Assembly: GCA_963681505.1 (NCBI GenBank)
Contig: OY811987.1
Location: 5,128,978-5,192,977 of the forward strand
DNA: 64,000 nt
Origin: Eunapius fragilis
Taxonomy: Eukaryota; Porifera; Demospongiae; Spongillida; Spongillidae
Reading direction: 5' to 3'
A program made the position numbers and the translations under genes. Below, one piece after another: positions 33,614 to 45,804 of the stretch. Numbering within the stretch: position 1 is the first letter of the stretch; each line of letters begins with the position of its first letter. The notes under the pieces are model-generated. The model saw nothing but the letters and a program-made list of their open reading frames with translations, had not been told where the DNA came from and did not search any database.

Positions 33614-36600
33614 CTCTGAACTGTGGTGTTGCTGTGCATGCTGCTAAGCTTGGCAGCCTTATCCATCCCAACAGACAGCAGCATCCCGTTGTCATGGGGA
33701 CTGAAGGACATGTCTCTCAGTACTCCCTTATGGATACCAACATACTCACTGCAGTGCAAGTCCATAGTACTCAACTATATCATGAGGGGACGAGAGTAGG
33801 AGGGGAGAGAGATAGATATGAGATGGAGAGAGAGAGGGAGATGAGAGAGAGGGAGGGGGGGGGGGAGAAGTTGACCGACACCTTCTAAAGCTATTTATGA
33901 TCTTGGCCATCACCCTAATGCAGGTCACACTTATTGCGCACACACCTCACCCACATCCTTGGGCTCCACGGCAACACACCTTGCATTACACATTCATACC
34001 CCACACACCCACACACCTTGAGGACACCAAAGCCAGGTAACAGTTGGTTGGCTGAAGGCTTTGAGGCGACAAGCATTCCTGCCAGTGGGTTGTGTGCAAG
34101 AACACGACATCCACCTGCCTGGGGAGGAGGTGGTGACATAGCAGTCAATATTCATAATACAAAATGGACATCTGCATACACTCTCTAATTATAGCACACC
34201 TACCAATGAAGACGCCCAACCCAACCATATGCATTATTCCCTCCCACCATGTTATGAGTGCCTTATGAGGCCATATTACGACATATCTTACTGTACCTGG
34301 GAGACATTAAGTCCTTTGGTGACGACATATCTTCCTTCCTTTGTTGATAAGCTTGCCTGAAGTACAGTGTCTGCCTGCTTGCTTCCCCTCTCCTGCCTAC
34401 AGCACAAAGCAATGGACCTATCATTAGCAGTGTCTGCCTGCTTGCTTTCCCTCTCCTGCCTACAGCACAAAGCAATGGACCTATCATTAGCAGTGTCTGC
34501 CTGCTTGCTTCCCCTCTCCTGCCTACAGCACAAAGCAATGGACCTATCATTAGCAGTGCCTGCCTGCTTGCTTCCCCTCTCCTGCCTACAGCACAAAGCA
34601 ATGGACCTATCATTAGCAGTGTCTGCCTGCTTGCTTCCCCTCTCCTGCCTACAGCACAAAGCAATGGACCTATCATTAGCAGTGCCTGCCTGCTTGCTTC
34701 CCCTCTCCTGCCTACAGCACAAAGCAATGGACCTATCATTAGCAGTGTCTGCCTGCCTGCTTCCCCTCTCCTGCCTACAGCACAAAGCAATGGACCTATC
34801 ATTAGCAGTGCCTGCCTGCTTGCTTCCCCTCTCCTGCCTACAGCACAAAGCAATGGACCTATCATTAGCAGTGTCTGCCTGCTTGCTTCCCCTCTCCTGC
34901 CTACAGCACAAAGCAATGGACCTATCATTAGCAGTGTCTGCCTGCTTGCTTCCCCTCTCCTGCCTACAGCACAAAGCAATGGACCTATCATTAGCAGTGT
35001 CTGCCTGCCTGCTTCCCCTCTCCTGCCTACAGCACAAAGCAATGGACCTATCATTAGCAGTGTCTGCCTGCTTGCTTCCCCTCTCCAGCCTACAGCACAA
35101 AGCAATGGACCTATCATTAGCAGTGTCTGCCTGCTTGCTTCCCCTCTCCTGCCTACAGCACAAAGCAATGGACCTATCATTAGCAGTGTCTGCCTGCCTG
35201 CTTCCCCTCTCCTGCCTACAGCACAAAGCAATGGACCTATCATTAGCAGTGCCTGCCTGCTTGCTTCCCCTCTCCTGCCTACAGCACAAAGCAATGGACC
35301 TATCATTAGCAGTGTCTGCCTGCTTGCTTCCCCTCTCCTGCCTACAGCACAAAGCAATGGACCTATCATTAGCAGTGTCTGCCTGCCTGCTTCCCCTCTC
35401 CTGCCTACAGCACAAAGCAATGGACCTATCATTAGCAGTGCCTGCCTGCTTGCTTCCCCTCTCCTGCCTACAGCACAAAGCAATGGACCTATCATTAGCA
35501 GTGTCTGCCTGCTTGCTTCCCCTCTCCTGCCTACAGCACAAAGCAATGGACCTATCATTAGCAGTGTCTGCCTGCCTGCTTCCCCTCTCCTGCCTACAGC
35601 ACAAAGCAATGGACCTATCATTAGCAGTGCCTGCCTTCTTGCTTCCCCTCTCCTCCTGATATTTACAGCATGGGCAAGAAGAGTGACTTTGCATGGCATA
35701 TATTTCAATTGCTCATGTCAACTTTGATGCTCCTTCCTGGAATAATGTGTTAGGTGGCTTCATGGTAACGATGCATACGCTAACTACATCAAGGGGGACC
35801 AGGTAGGGTCAGTAAAAGGGGGAAGGGGAGGGGGGGGGGGGAACCCCAGGTAGGGTCGGGAAAAGGGGTGGGGGAGGAGGGGGAGGGGGAAGTAGGGAAG
35901 TAGGTAAAGGACATCGCTATACTTACATACAATGCTGCATTACACCAGGGGAAAAAACTGCAGGTGGTGACATGCTCCAGGTCACACTGTTTGTGTATCA
36001 CCATTACTTGAGCTATGGGTGTTGTCCAAACACACATTTTAAAATGACCAATAGAAATCAAGAGCAAATAAAATAATAACCCTAAAACTAAGTTCCATTG
36101 AATAATCAGGTTTACAAAACAAAGGCAGGGTGGATGAAGGCACAATATCCATATCTCTGTAATCACGAACGTATCCGCGTATCTTTTTTCATAATCAAGT
36201 ACGTGTTACCATTTTATTTCCTGGTAAGTTGAACACATTCGTGGAGTACGGTGATGCGCACGTTTAAGCATGAACCTTTAACACTCCCCTCCCCTCCCTC
36301 CCCAATGCTGACCACCACTCCCTGCTTGCCTCATCATTTCCAGCTGTAGCTTCAGTCGCTCACACTCTGCCTTGGCTAGCTGGTACTGCAGTACAGCTTG
36401 TGCCTCTGCCTTTTGTGCCCCTATGCGGAGTGTTTTCTCCTCTTCCACTTCCTGGGAAGGGGAGAGAGGGGTAGGGAGGGAGGGAGGGGGGAGAGAGAAC
36501 GAGAGGGTGATGGGCCTCAGTTGTAAACAACAAATTTTTTTGGACACATGTTCACCACAAACATGCATGTAAAGGTCTTGTTGACAACAATGAATACATG

Positions 36601-39600
36601 AGTCCAATACAACATAACCTTCACATTCAAGTCCATCCCTACGTGATCAACTCTGTCCCTATGCCACATGTGTGTTGGTTATATTACATGCACATAAACA
36701 TAAAGTCTACATTTGTTCCTTTCCTTTCAAAAGCTGGGACCTGAACTTAATAGTCAGATATTGGAACTCCATAGCGATCAGGAATTCGCCTGTTTCATCC
36801 TAATCGCATTAAATCTGATCCAGTAACTTCAAGCTGCTGTCAGGGCCAGGATATATGGCTACGTTTGTGGGAACCTCCTCTCACTTACAGTGAATTCATG
36901 GACAACCATCACCGCCTCTTGATTAGAAATATAGGTTCCTATGGATTCCATTTCTCTTCCTCTTACAAGTCTCAATTGATACACATGCACTGTTCTAAAC
37001 CTCTGTTCATCATTATCCTTTACACACAGGGCCTCTCACTTCAGCCACTTCCTAACCTGCCTCCCACTGATCTTTCCTGCAGCAGGACAAGACAACCACA
37101 CTTGATCCCCAATTTAAAATGCTTGTTGTTTCAACTGCATATCATAACTTGTTTCTGGATTTCCGCAGCTTCTACAATGTTTGCTTCAACCATTTCACAC
37201 AGTTCAGCCAATTTTTGATGAAGCTGAATTTTGTACTCATTGAAATCATAACTGTTCGATTCCTGTTCTTTCCGAGGAACAACTAAAATACCTGCAGTTG
37301 AAACCAAAGCTGTGCAAATGTCGTGGAGGAAACTGTTTCCAAGCCTTAAGGGTTATTCTCAGTGTGCTATCTTCATATTGCCCAAATTTGTATATCCTGT
37401 AATCTTTCCAGTAATCTCATCAGTAATCTGCCCAGCCAAAATGCCAGTAGTAGCACACAACTTGCCACCCACCTGCCTAGACAACGCATCAGCACAAGTG
37501 CTTATGGAATACTTGATGTTGAAATTGAACTCCTGAAGTGCAAGTGCCCAGAGACATAACCCCTCCATCTCTTGAGCTGCTAGAGACACAACCCCTCCAT
37601 CTTTTGAGCTGACAACCACAACAGAGGATTATGATCGGGTGTACAGGGTAAAATGCCCACCAAGGAGATAGTGACGAAACTGTTTGGTGGCATACACGAT
37701 TGTGAGACGCTAACACTGTATCACAACTATGATTCTTTTCAGCTGGGTTAATGTCCGACTTGCAAAGCCACCAGATGAGCTTCTTGCTCTAACACTGCAC
37801 CCAGGACTTCCATAACCCCTAGCATCTGTTGCGAACTGAAATTCCTTTTCAAATGAATGGACATTTGAGCACAGGTGCCTTTGTAAGGAGTTCTTTCAGC
37901 TGTCCGAATGCCTTTTCACACTGAGTTGTCCAGTGAAATTCTGCATCCTTGTACATAAGCCTCAACAAAGGCTCAGCAATTGAAGAAAACATCGTGTATG
38001 TAATGGTGATAAGAAGAAGCCAGTCAAACATCTGAAATGGTGGTTGGTTGAGGCATTGTTGAATAATGTTATTTCCCATATCTGGCAACATTCCGTTTGC
38101 TGAAAACACATGGCCTAAGTATGCCTTGACAGCAGACACTTTGAACCTTGTATATAAGGTAATTCCAGCCTCCTTCACCTTCTTCAAAACTGTACGCAAC
38201 TACTTTTTGTGATACTCCACTGAAGACGAGTAGTATAGCAGAATATCGTCAATGTAAGAATTCATACTCTTCTACAATTTATCCACCAAGCGCTGCATGG
38301 TTCGAGGAGCCCGTTTAAACAGAATGGCATTCGAGTAAATTCAACCAGACCCATTCCAGGCCTGGGTGAAAAGGTAGTCTTGTGCCTAGAGAACATACTG
38401 AAGACAGAGCCTTGGTAATAGATGCACAGAATGGAAAACCATTGAAGATAAAAGATTGCAGATATATTGGAGAAACTAGTGACAACAGTTGCTGCTCCGG
38501 TGGTTGATGAATATTGGCAAGTGGCATCCGATTGCTTCCTTGGTGGGCATCATCTGGGTCCATTCCTTGGTAGGCATCATCTGGGTCCATTCCTTGGTGG
38601 GCATCATCTGGGTCCATTCCTTGGTAGGCATCATCTGGGTCCATTCCACTTGCCAGAATCCTGATTTGAAATCTAATTGTGTGAAAATGGATGCACCTGC
38701 CAAACGGTCTTGAACCTCATCAGGCAATGGAAGAGAGTATGCTGTAGTTTCTGCTCTTTTGGAAAGAAGGATGAAGGGGAGAAATAGAAAGAGTCTATTG
38801 TTCGGCGTATGTACATAATAATTATAATTTACAATTACTGCTTGATGTATATTTTTTACTGTAACAGATGGTAGTCTGCAAAATGACCAAGACAGGCAGC
38901 GGTGGATACAGAAGGTCGGTGATAAATGCAGAGTTTCTTGTTTCCGTGCTTCAGATGATTATAGTACAACAGTAAACAAAGCTGCATCCCTGTTTGTTAA
39001 AAACAGTTGTTCGTTTGATCTTGTAATCGGTTTAGCCAAGGTACTGAATTGCCCACTGCAAAGTGGTCTGCCGTGGACCATAGGCACATATTTGGAAGAG
39101 CTAGGTGGTTCAAAAGAAAAAATGCTTGGCGTCTACTTGCCAGATGACATAAGTGAGAAAAAGGTGGTACATTAGTTACAAATGTGATACATGTACATCT
39201 TCAGGACTCGGGGAATGAAAGATCTAAAAAGGGTACTTAACACAAAATGTGTTTTGCAAAATATCTGTGCACATACATGCACAAATATGAAGGACCACAT
39301 TCTTCATACAGGAAGTGAAAATGAATTAGTTGATCCAAAGGCAACATTAAGTCACCCTGAGCCTAAAGCTTATAACAGCACTGGAAATTCATCCTTGGTT
39401 TGTTCGACTATTATTGTTGGTATCTAGTATTAATGAACTTTTAATTTAATTGTTATTTAACCACTTGCAGTCATAGCCCATGCTGCTGCAATTTTTGTTG
39501 CACAATGTCTATATTTTTAAGTTGTTCAGTTTAGATGTTCTAAAATATATTACACAGGTAACCTTGTTATTTGAAAACAAACACCTACATATTCAAGGCC

Positions 39601-42600
39601 CAAATGTAGTTTAAAGCAATTTTAATTGACACAATTACATAATTAGGATAGGTAAAATAGTGCTAAATTCATACCTCTCTCTTCTAGTAAGTTTTATTAC
39701 TTAATTATTGAGGTTGCTTAATCCATCATGAATAATTTGATTGAAAATATCCCATATCACTAAGTCGAAAAATTTTATACACTGGTTAAAGTACATCATC
39801 TGTGGACTATAAAATTAAGGTTAATTAATACTTGGAACCAACAGTAGTAGCAACCATAGACACGAGGTCTCCCGCACTAACGATTCTGAAGGTACTGTTT
39901 AGGGCTAAACAGAGTTTAATGGAGCCCTAGTAACTCCCTATCAGTATTTGCGGGCAGATGCTTGCGGTGACATAGGCCTATGCATCGACTTAGCCAGCCT
40001 ATAGAGAGGAGCCTTGCCTTCCCATTGTACCCTTTGGCCCTGGTCGCAGGCAGCTGCACAGGTCGCCGCAATGCTGTCGCTATACAGCCGCCCCTGTCCC
40101 TGAGCTTTGCCAAGCACTGAGGCCGCCTTGTTGCAGCCGATGTCCCAGCCAACCAGTCATGGCAGCTAACTGTGCTCCCAACCCCTCTCCTCTGCTTAAG
40201 AGCTCCCCGATCTCAACGATTGTGATCAAAGCGGGTCCGTCCGCGGCGGTACGCAGGAGCAGCTCCTCCTCCCGCTCCAGACGTGGGCGCCACCACAGTC
40301 ACTGCCACCACCGGTCAAGCAGCCTCAAGGAGTTTATGGTTTCCCCCTTCCCTACATACTCAACCACTCCGGGTCAGGAACGCCTGGTCAAGAAGATAAA
40401 TACATTAATTTTGATTGCCTTCTGGGTCCTGAGGTCAATGAGGGCCTGTACGCCCTAAAAACGCAGGGGAAGCATGCGGGGAAAAAAAGGGTGAGCAGAC
40501 GGCGCATAATGGACTTTCCATGTGGGTATCCTGGCTGCTTAACAGTATTTCTAATGGTGTATCGATAGGTGCATCCATACGTCAGCTGAGCTTGAGAAGG
40601 AAGTGACAGCAGGCAGGGTCCTAGGCCCCTTCTCCAAAATTCCTATGGAGTCATTCAGGACCTCTGGGCTGGGGGGGGCCATCCCCAAGAAGAATGGGAA
40701 GTGGAGGATGATCCTCCATTTATCTGCCCCATACGGAAAGAGCGTCAATGACGGCATTAGCAAGGAGAATTCCCGGTTCACTACACCACGGTAGACGACG
40801 CAGTGGATCTGATATCAAGGTTTGGCACTGGGGCCATCTTGGCCAAAACAGAACTGAAGGCAGCGTTCAGGATGGTGCCCATCCACTCGGATGACTGGGG
40901 CCTCCTGGGTATGCAGTGGTAGGGCAGTTTTTACATGATACGTGCCTCCCCTTCGGGCTCAGATCAGCCCCATTCCTGGTCGATCAATTTGCTGAGGCCC
41001 TGCATTGGATCATTGACAACATCTACCAGGTGGATGCAGTCCACTAGGATGACTTCCTGTTAGTTGGGGCTCTGGGTGATGATCAATGTGCGTCATCAGT
41101 CCACTCAGTCCTCAGTTTGTGCAAGAAATGAAGCATTGACATGGCCTTCGACAAGCTGGAGGGACCGTCTATGCGCACCACATTCCTTGGTATCATGCTG
41201 GACTGAAAAGCTCGGGTCCTGTCTCTGCCTCAAGACAAGCTGAAGGACATCCTGGCCAAGGTAATGGTTGGGACGCTGCAGCACCACTACACATGAGCTC
41301 CTGTCCTTCAATGGCACTCTGTCGTTTGCCACGAAGGTTGTCCCAGCCGGTCAATTGTTCCTGTGCCACCTGATTGACCTCTCCACAACAGCCGACAAGT
41401 TGCATCATCACATCCGTCTCTCTGCTGAGGCCAGGGCCGACCTCACCTGGTGGGCACGCTTCCTACGTTTGTGGAATGGTCGGGCCATATTCCTTGACTC
41501 CAAGTGGATTGCTCCAGGCAGCTTGAACCTGTTTACAGATGCCTCCGGCTCGGCTCCCATGGCTTTATGGGTGCATCGTTTCCCATCAAAGGCTCCCTCA
41601 CCGCTCCATACAATGGCAGGAACTGTTTGCCATCCTTGCAGCAGCTGGCCCCATTGCCTTGCAGGTCGTCCGGGTTGTCTTCCACAGCGAAAACCTGGCA
41701 GTTGTCCACGCATGGTCAGGCCTGTCCTCACGGGACCCGGCCCTCATGGTCTTGACCCAGGAGCTGTGTTTTGTCCAGCTAGTGCATGTCCCAGGGAAGC
41801 ACAATGTCCCAGGGAAGCACAATGTCCTAGAGCTCTGATGCTCTGTCCCACAACATGATGACGTAAGTTTTTTGCCGCTTGCCCCACAGGTGGATCCTCT
41901 ACCCTCGGTGTTGCCTCCACACTTGGCCAGGCTCTAGAGGCCCTGCTAGAAGTCTTGGTTAGCACCCTCTACTACTGCTGCATATTGGGTGGGAATACGG
42001 TGCTACCTAGCCTTCTGTCACAAGCTCCAGGTCCGGCCCATCCCTACTAGGTCACAGCCTTTGCTACTCACCTCCAGTCAACGGTCACTCTATCAACCAT
42101 CTGCATGTACCTGGCTGCGGTATCGTTCCTGCAACACATGGAAGGTCTCCAAAGCCCAGTGAGTGGCAAACCCCACTCTGAGGCTACTGCTGTGAGGGCT
42201 CCGACACTCCGAGGTGTCAGGCACAGACCTCCATCACACCCAGGACCCCCTATCTTGGCTACTCAAGTCCTCACGAACAAGCAGGTCACTGCAGCACCAG
42301 GACAGGCGGATGTTCCAGGCAGCTGCGTCACTAGCATTCTTCGAGTGGGAGAATTTACGGCCACACCCTTCCTTCCCGTTCCACTGGCTAGAAGCAGCAT
42401 CAGACTGTTCGGGCATAAACTTCACATCTGAATGAGACACTCCAAGGCCGACCAATGGAAAAAAGGAGCCCTCATTACCATCGGCTGCACCAGGGACAAG
42501 TGCTGTCCAGTCCAAGCAGTGGCATGGTATCTGAAAGAGGCCCCCATGTTGTTCCATTTCAGGGACGGCTCCAATAAGGTCAGTAGCTTCACATAATTTC

Positions 42601-45600
42601 TCCATCCATTCGTCAATATTGGGGCAAACTAACATGTTTTGTCAGACATTCTCTGCTGAATACATGAGTCTAATACAACACAATCAAGTCCGTCGCTATG
42701 AAACAAATTTATACCCATGACCCTACACGCATGCACATGTACACGTACACGTTACATTACAAAGTCTACATGCATATATATGGGCATACACACACACACA
42801 CACACAAGCCCCCACAGGTTTTCCTTTTTTATTAACCTTTAGGGCTCTGTCCCTTTCAGTGGTATCCACAACTGACACAGACTTGGCATAGATAACACGA
42901 ATATCCTTCCTCCTGGCCTTAAGGTTGCACTGTGGACACTTCCCCAGGGGCTGAGCCTTCTTCAGCCATTTCTCTATGCAGCTATACAGATGAATACCAT
43001 CATCACACACACACGTCCACACTACATACATGCACCACACCACACCACACATCACACACGTTCCCACTACATATAAATACACTACCTCATCACACACTCA
43101 ACACACCCTACACATGTTCCCATGTACATCACATCACACACCCATGTACCATCAACACACACTCACTTATGTCCAAAGAGATGTCCACAGCGCAAGGAAG
43201 CTATCCGATGACCCCCTGAGTTGGTCCAGGGCTCAAAGCAGATACTGCATATCTGACCCTGGGAGTGGGAGGGGGGTCAAGCCGGTAAGAGCATGTTACC
43301 ATGGTTACACAATGCTTATCAGATAGGAAATAAGTGTATTGTCTAAACCCCTTTTTAATGTTTCAAGGCATCTTGAAAGCCCTTACATGTACTTCCATTC
43401 ACCTGATCCCAGTCAGTACAATGGATGAACATGTAATTACACCACCACACATTACAGAGTTAGGGCATAGCTGTCAAGCTAATCAGGGCTCAGCAAGGAG
43501 GGAACCAGCAATTACATTCATTCTGTGATGTAGTGTGCCTTCAATGACATTACGTAACCTTGTGTACAGGTTTACAATGCATCACAGTGAACTATCACTG
43601 CCATACAAAATTGTAACCAAGTGTGACAGAGCAAAACACGCAGCCATTATTTTTCTTTTTAAGCAATGACATATTTATTTGGTGTTGTAATGTCGGATGG
43701 TGTTTTTGACGTTGACAGAAACAGTTCTTTTCAAAGGTGCAATGGTTTGCCACCAAAAATATGATAACTGCTTGGAAGGAACTACAGAAACTGCAGCAGC
43801 AGCCAAGAGGAAAACAGCACGCTGCAAACATTATGGTGGCGGACCTTCATGAACGATATTACTAAATTTTTGTGCAGTCAGATTTGCGTTGTGTCATTCA
43901 TAAGGTTGATGAAAATGAAAACACTTGGCCACCTATCACGTCATCCACTGTAGTGTATTCGTCTGGAGTTTGCAAACGACTGTCATGTATGCAAGCTACA
44001 GTAAAGATTATACAACTATGTCATAACTCTATCTTTGGACATCGCAAGTGTGGCTTTTGGTATACATTGCCGCAAACTTTAGCACCTAGCTCTGGTAAAC
44101 ACGCCTTATCCAGCTGATGGAGCAAATATTGTACCATGGCCACCACCTTTACGAACATAGATGCAAGCTTTCTGCATTTAAAAAAAAAAAGTGCTAAGTA
44201 TGCCTTGCTTTAGGTATGTATTCATAAAGATGATGGTTCGTTACCAAGGACTGTTTGAGTAGTTATCAATTCTACCGATGCACTACAATCTAAATCACTG
44301 TTGTAACACATCACATCACCCAACCTCTTCAAGTCCACACCTGCATCCTCTACCACAACCCACTGTCCCTCCCACCACACCGCACTCTGGCCCTACCTCA
44401 CTATCACAGTCACCACCATCTGAGTCCTCTTGGACCTTTCTCTTCTTTGGAGACTTGAAGTCAACTGCTGAGTCATCCAAGGTGGCCCCTCTGTTGGTAC
44501 CAGCGGCAAGCCTCTCCAGAGCGGCCCGGGCCAGATTGGGGAGTTGGGTGGTCTGGGCCACTACTCTGGATGGAGCAGCCCATTGGGCCATATTGAATGG
44601 AGTCACCCTGGGAACTCGCTGAGTCACGTTGATGGGAGGAGCCTGCTGAGTCATGCTGAGGGGAGGAGCCTGCTGAGTCATGCTGAGGGGAGGAGCCTGC
44701 TGAGTCATGCTGAGGGGAGGAGCCTCCTGCTGAGTCATGCTGAGGGGAGGAGCCTGCTGAATCACATTAAAGGGAGGAGCCTGCTGAGTCATGTTGAGGG
44801 GAGGAGCTGTGCCAAAGGGAGGAGCTTCCTGAGCCAGATTCAAGAGAATGAGTAAAGGCCAGTAGGGAAAAAGGCCAGTAGGCGAGCACATGAAGGTTAA
44901 TAGAGGAAGAGAAAGGAGGAGAGGAGAGGTGAAAACGGTGAGGAAAAAAGTATTCATTCCTCACACAAATGTTTCACAAGTCATGAACACAATAAGCTAT
45001 TTGCCTCAATAGCCATCACACTGCCACACACCTTGTGCACTAAGAGCCGCCTCTATGTATGTACAGTGCTAATTACAACGTGCCGTTACTTCATTACAAC
45101 AAAAGGTACATCAATGATGAGAAAGTGAGCAAGCCAAATAAACACCACCTCCTTTCAATCAGGTCATGTCTAATTAGAGGGTGTGACCAGTACCTTGCAC
45201 CATGCACAATACCACACACCACCTTGTATGTTGACCTCATTGAGTCGACATACATTTAAAAAACTATACCCCCCCCCCCCCCCCCCCCCCCCCCCGCAGC
45301 AAGAAGTGAAGTTCATTTATCCACTGTATAGGGGTAAATGATTACTAACCCAATTCAGCCTACATCAATGTGTAATAAGACTGTATGTATGATGGAAATT
45401 GTGAGAGAAAACTACTTTGATGTAGAACTCTGCATAACTATTTGTGTGAAAAATTTTAAAAAAAATACAACATACCAATGCAAAATTCCTTGCTCCATTA
45501 TACATTTCATTTATCTTAAAAATAGCTCGTGTAAAGCTTATGGCTACCCTAACCCAATGTAAATAGAAGTCACAAAATCCCACACTGCATGTATGTGCAG

Positions 45601-45621
45601 ACACACGTACACACAAGTACA

Positions 45622-45680
<59 letters not shown>

Positions 45681-45804
45681 CGCACGCACAACCACCACCA
45701 CACAGGATTCACGCGAACTATACCTCGTTTAGCTCTTCCTCACTGCTGCTGTCTTCATCACCATTCGCCTCATTAGTACTCACCAATGCTTCACCTTGGT
45801 CCAT
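33614..45804 (-). CDS. RFWD3: RFWD3-type RING/WD40 E3 ubiquitin ligase (3' exons incomplete)
   Basis: In vertebrates RFWD3 ubiquitinates RPA and RAD51 at stalled forks and in interstrand-crosslink repair. Exons in order: 45724-45804 ([20 protein letters not shown]...), 44397-44828, 43167-43258, 42837-42981, one from 36451 to about 36320, one ending at 34297, 34017-34118 and 33614-33774. Phases agree where both ends are clear. Exon 2 has tandem APPLSMTQQ repeats and the nuclear signal SPKKRKV. Exons 3-4 form the [49 protein letters not shown]. Exon 5 is a coiled coil ([18 protein letters not shown]...). The last three match RFWD3 up to the first WD repeat ([41 protein letters not shown]). Later WD exons are not seen. 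The intron between 36.4 and 42.8 kb holds two retroelement remnants. The gene is head-to-head with an aquaglyceroporin. Confidence 0.88.
34368..35657 (-). repeat. 63-bp tandem array at an RFWD3 exon
   Basis: Twenty complete 63-base units plus a partial one. The length is a multiple of three, so several frames stay open on both strands. On the RFWD3 strand each unit contains TGCTTTGTGCTGTAG|GCAGGAGAGG, a usable-looking 3' splice site followed by the start of the exon. The last unit runs in frame into the genuine exon sequence ([20 protein letters not shown]). Units vary at a few positions in a higher-order pattern (Ser/Pro alternation on the plus strand). An acceptor also precedes the first unit (TGTAAATATCAG at about 35658). 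Confidence 0.9.
35700..36320. other. RFWD3 intron, no exon recognised
   Basis: Contains a GGTAGGGTC...GGGGAGG purine-rich repeat (35800-35900). The donor of the coiled-coil exon is somewhere near 36310-36330; several weak GT sites compete. Confidence 0.4.
36880..38770 (-). mobile_element. Degenerate Ty3/Gypsy-type retroelement
   Basis: On the minus strand, broken frames give RT ([29 protein letters not shown]), the RT/RNase H joint ([17 protein letters not shown], then [27 protein letters not shown]) and the RNase H end ([10 protein letters not shown]...CADALSR). The integrase tail ([15 protein letters not shown] with a frameshift) lies near 37000-37230. The integrase core is largely missing. 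Stops and frameshifts show it is dead. A 27-bp unit is repeated four times inside RT (38541-38650). It lies in the RFWD3 intron in the same orientation as the gene. Confidence 0.75.
38868..39175 (+). other. Unidentified ORF in the RFWD3 intron, opposite strand
   Basis: After TTTTTTACTGTAACAG a frame of about 100 codons reads [55 protein letters not shown] and ISEKK. It looks like real coding sequence (a plausible acceptor, and GTGG after AAAAAG as a donor), but I do not recognise it. The sequence about 250 bases downstream (39460-39710) recurs at 49480-49640. Confidence 0.4.
39460..39710. repeat. Sequence shared with 49480-49640
   Basis: The phrases CCTTGTTATTTGAAAAC, ATATTCAAG, AATTAGGATAGGTAAAAT and CCTACCTCTCTCTT(TT/CT) recur in order. 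This suggests that the RFWD3-intron duplication or a shared mobile element extends beyond the exons. Confidence 0.6.
40150..42640 (+). mobile_element. Degenerate DIRS-like (tyrosine-recombinase) retrotransposon
   Basis: In order on the plus strand: a Ser/Arg-rich gag-like frame (40159-40458); RT motifs [40 protein letters not shown] and SVNDGI, then [10 protein letters not shown] near 40950; an RNase H region (LFTDASGS near 41535, [20 protein letters not shown] in another frame, LAVVHAWSG); and a tyrosine-recombinase segment ([36 protein letters not shown]) near 42430-42580. Many stops and frameshifts. RT of the LPFGLRSAP type plus a C-terminal recombinase is the DIRS arrangement. It lies antisense in the RFWD3 intron just before the RING exon. 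Confidence 0.75.
42655..42740. repeat. RFWD3-intron sequence also at 36580-36690 and 50945-51060
   Basis: AATACATGAGTCTAATACAACAC and following bases occur at all three places. The two copies in the intact gene flank the retroelement-rich insert; the third is in the decayed gene copy. Confidence 0.6.
43595..44120 (+). other. Unidentified ORFs in RFWD3 intron 2, opposite strand
   Basis: A helix-rich frame ([20 protein letters not shown], then [14 protein letters not shown], ending about 43865) is followed by TTTTTGTGCAG and a second frame ([20 protein letters not shown]...) to 44117. This could be a two-exon gene or part of a transposon. Not recognised. Sequence 44130-44390 shows nothing more. 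Confidence 0.3.
45265..45296 (+). repeat. Poly-C run
   Basis: A C homopolymer in RFWD3 intron 1; the equivalent in the second copy (53281-53294) is shorter and interrupted. Confidence 0.9.
45624..45674 (+). repeat. (CA)n microsatellite in RFWD3 intron 1
   Basis: About 24 CA units; the second copy has only a short interrupted tract (53595-53620). Confidence 0.9.

Noticed and set aside
34367..35659. Plus-strand 430-codon ORF and a second minus-strand frame
   Set aside because: All arise from the 63-bp repeat being a multiple of three without stops. Only the minus frame that joins RFWD3 exon sequence is considered.
42816..42836. RFWD3 exon 4 extending to GKP before GTGGGG
   Set aside because: With the donor AAG|GTTAAT the RING-to-coiled-coil junction matches the spacing I recall for RFWD3; the longer form adds seven residues.
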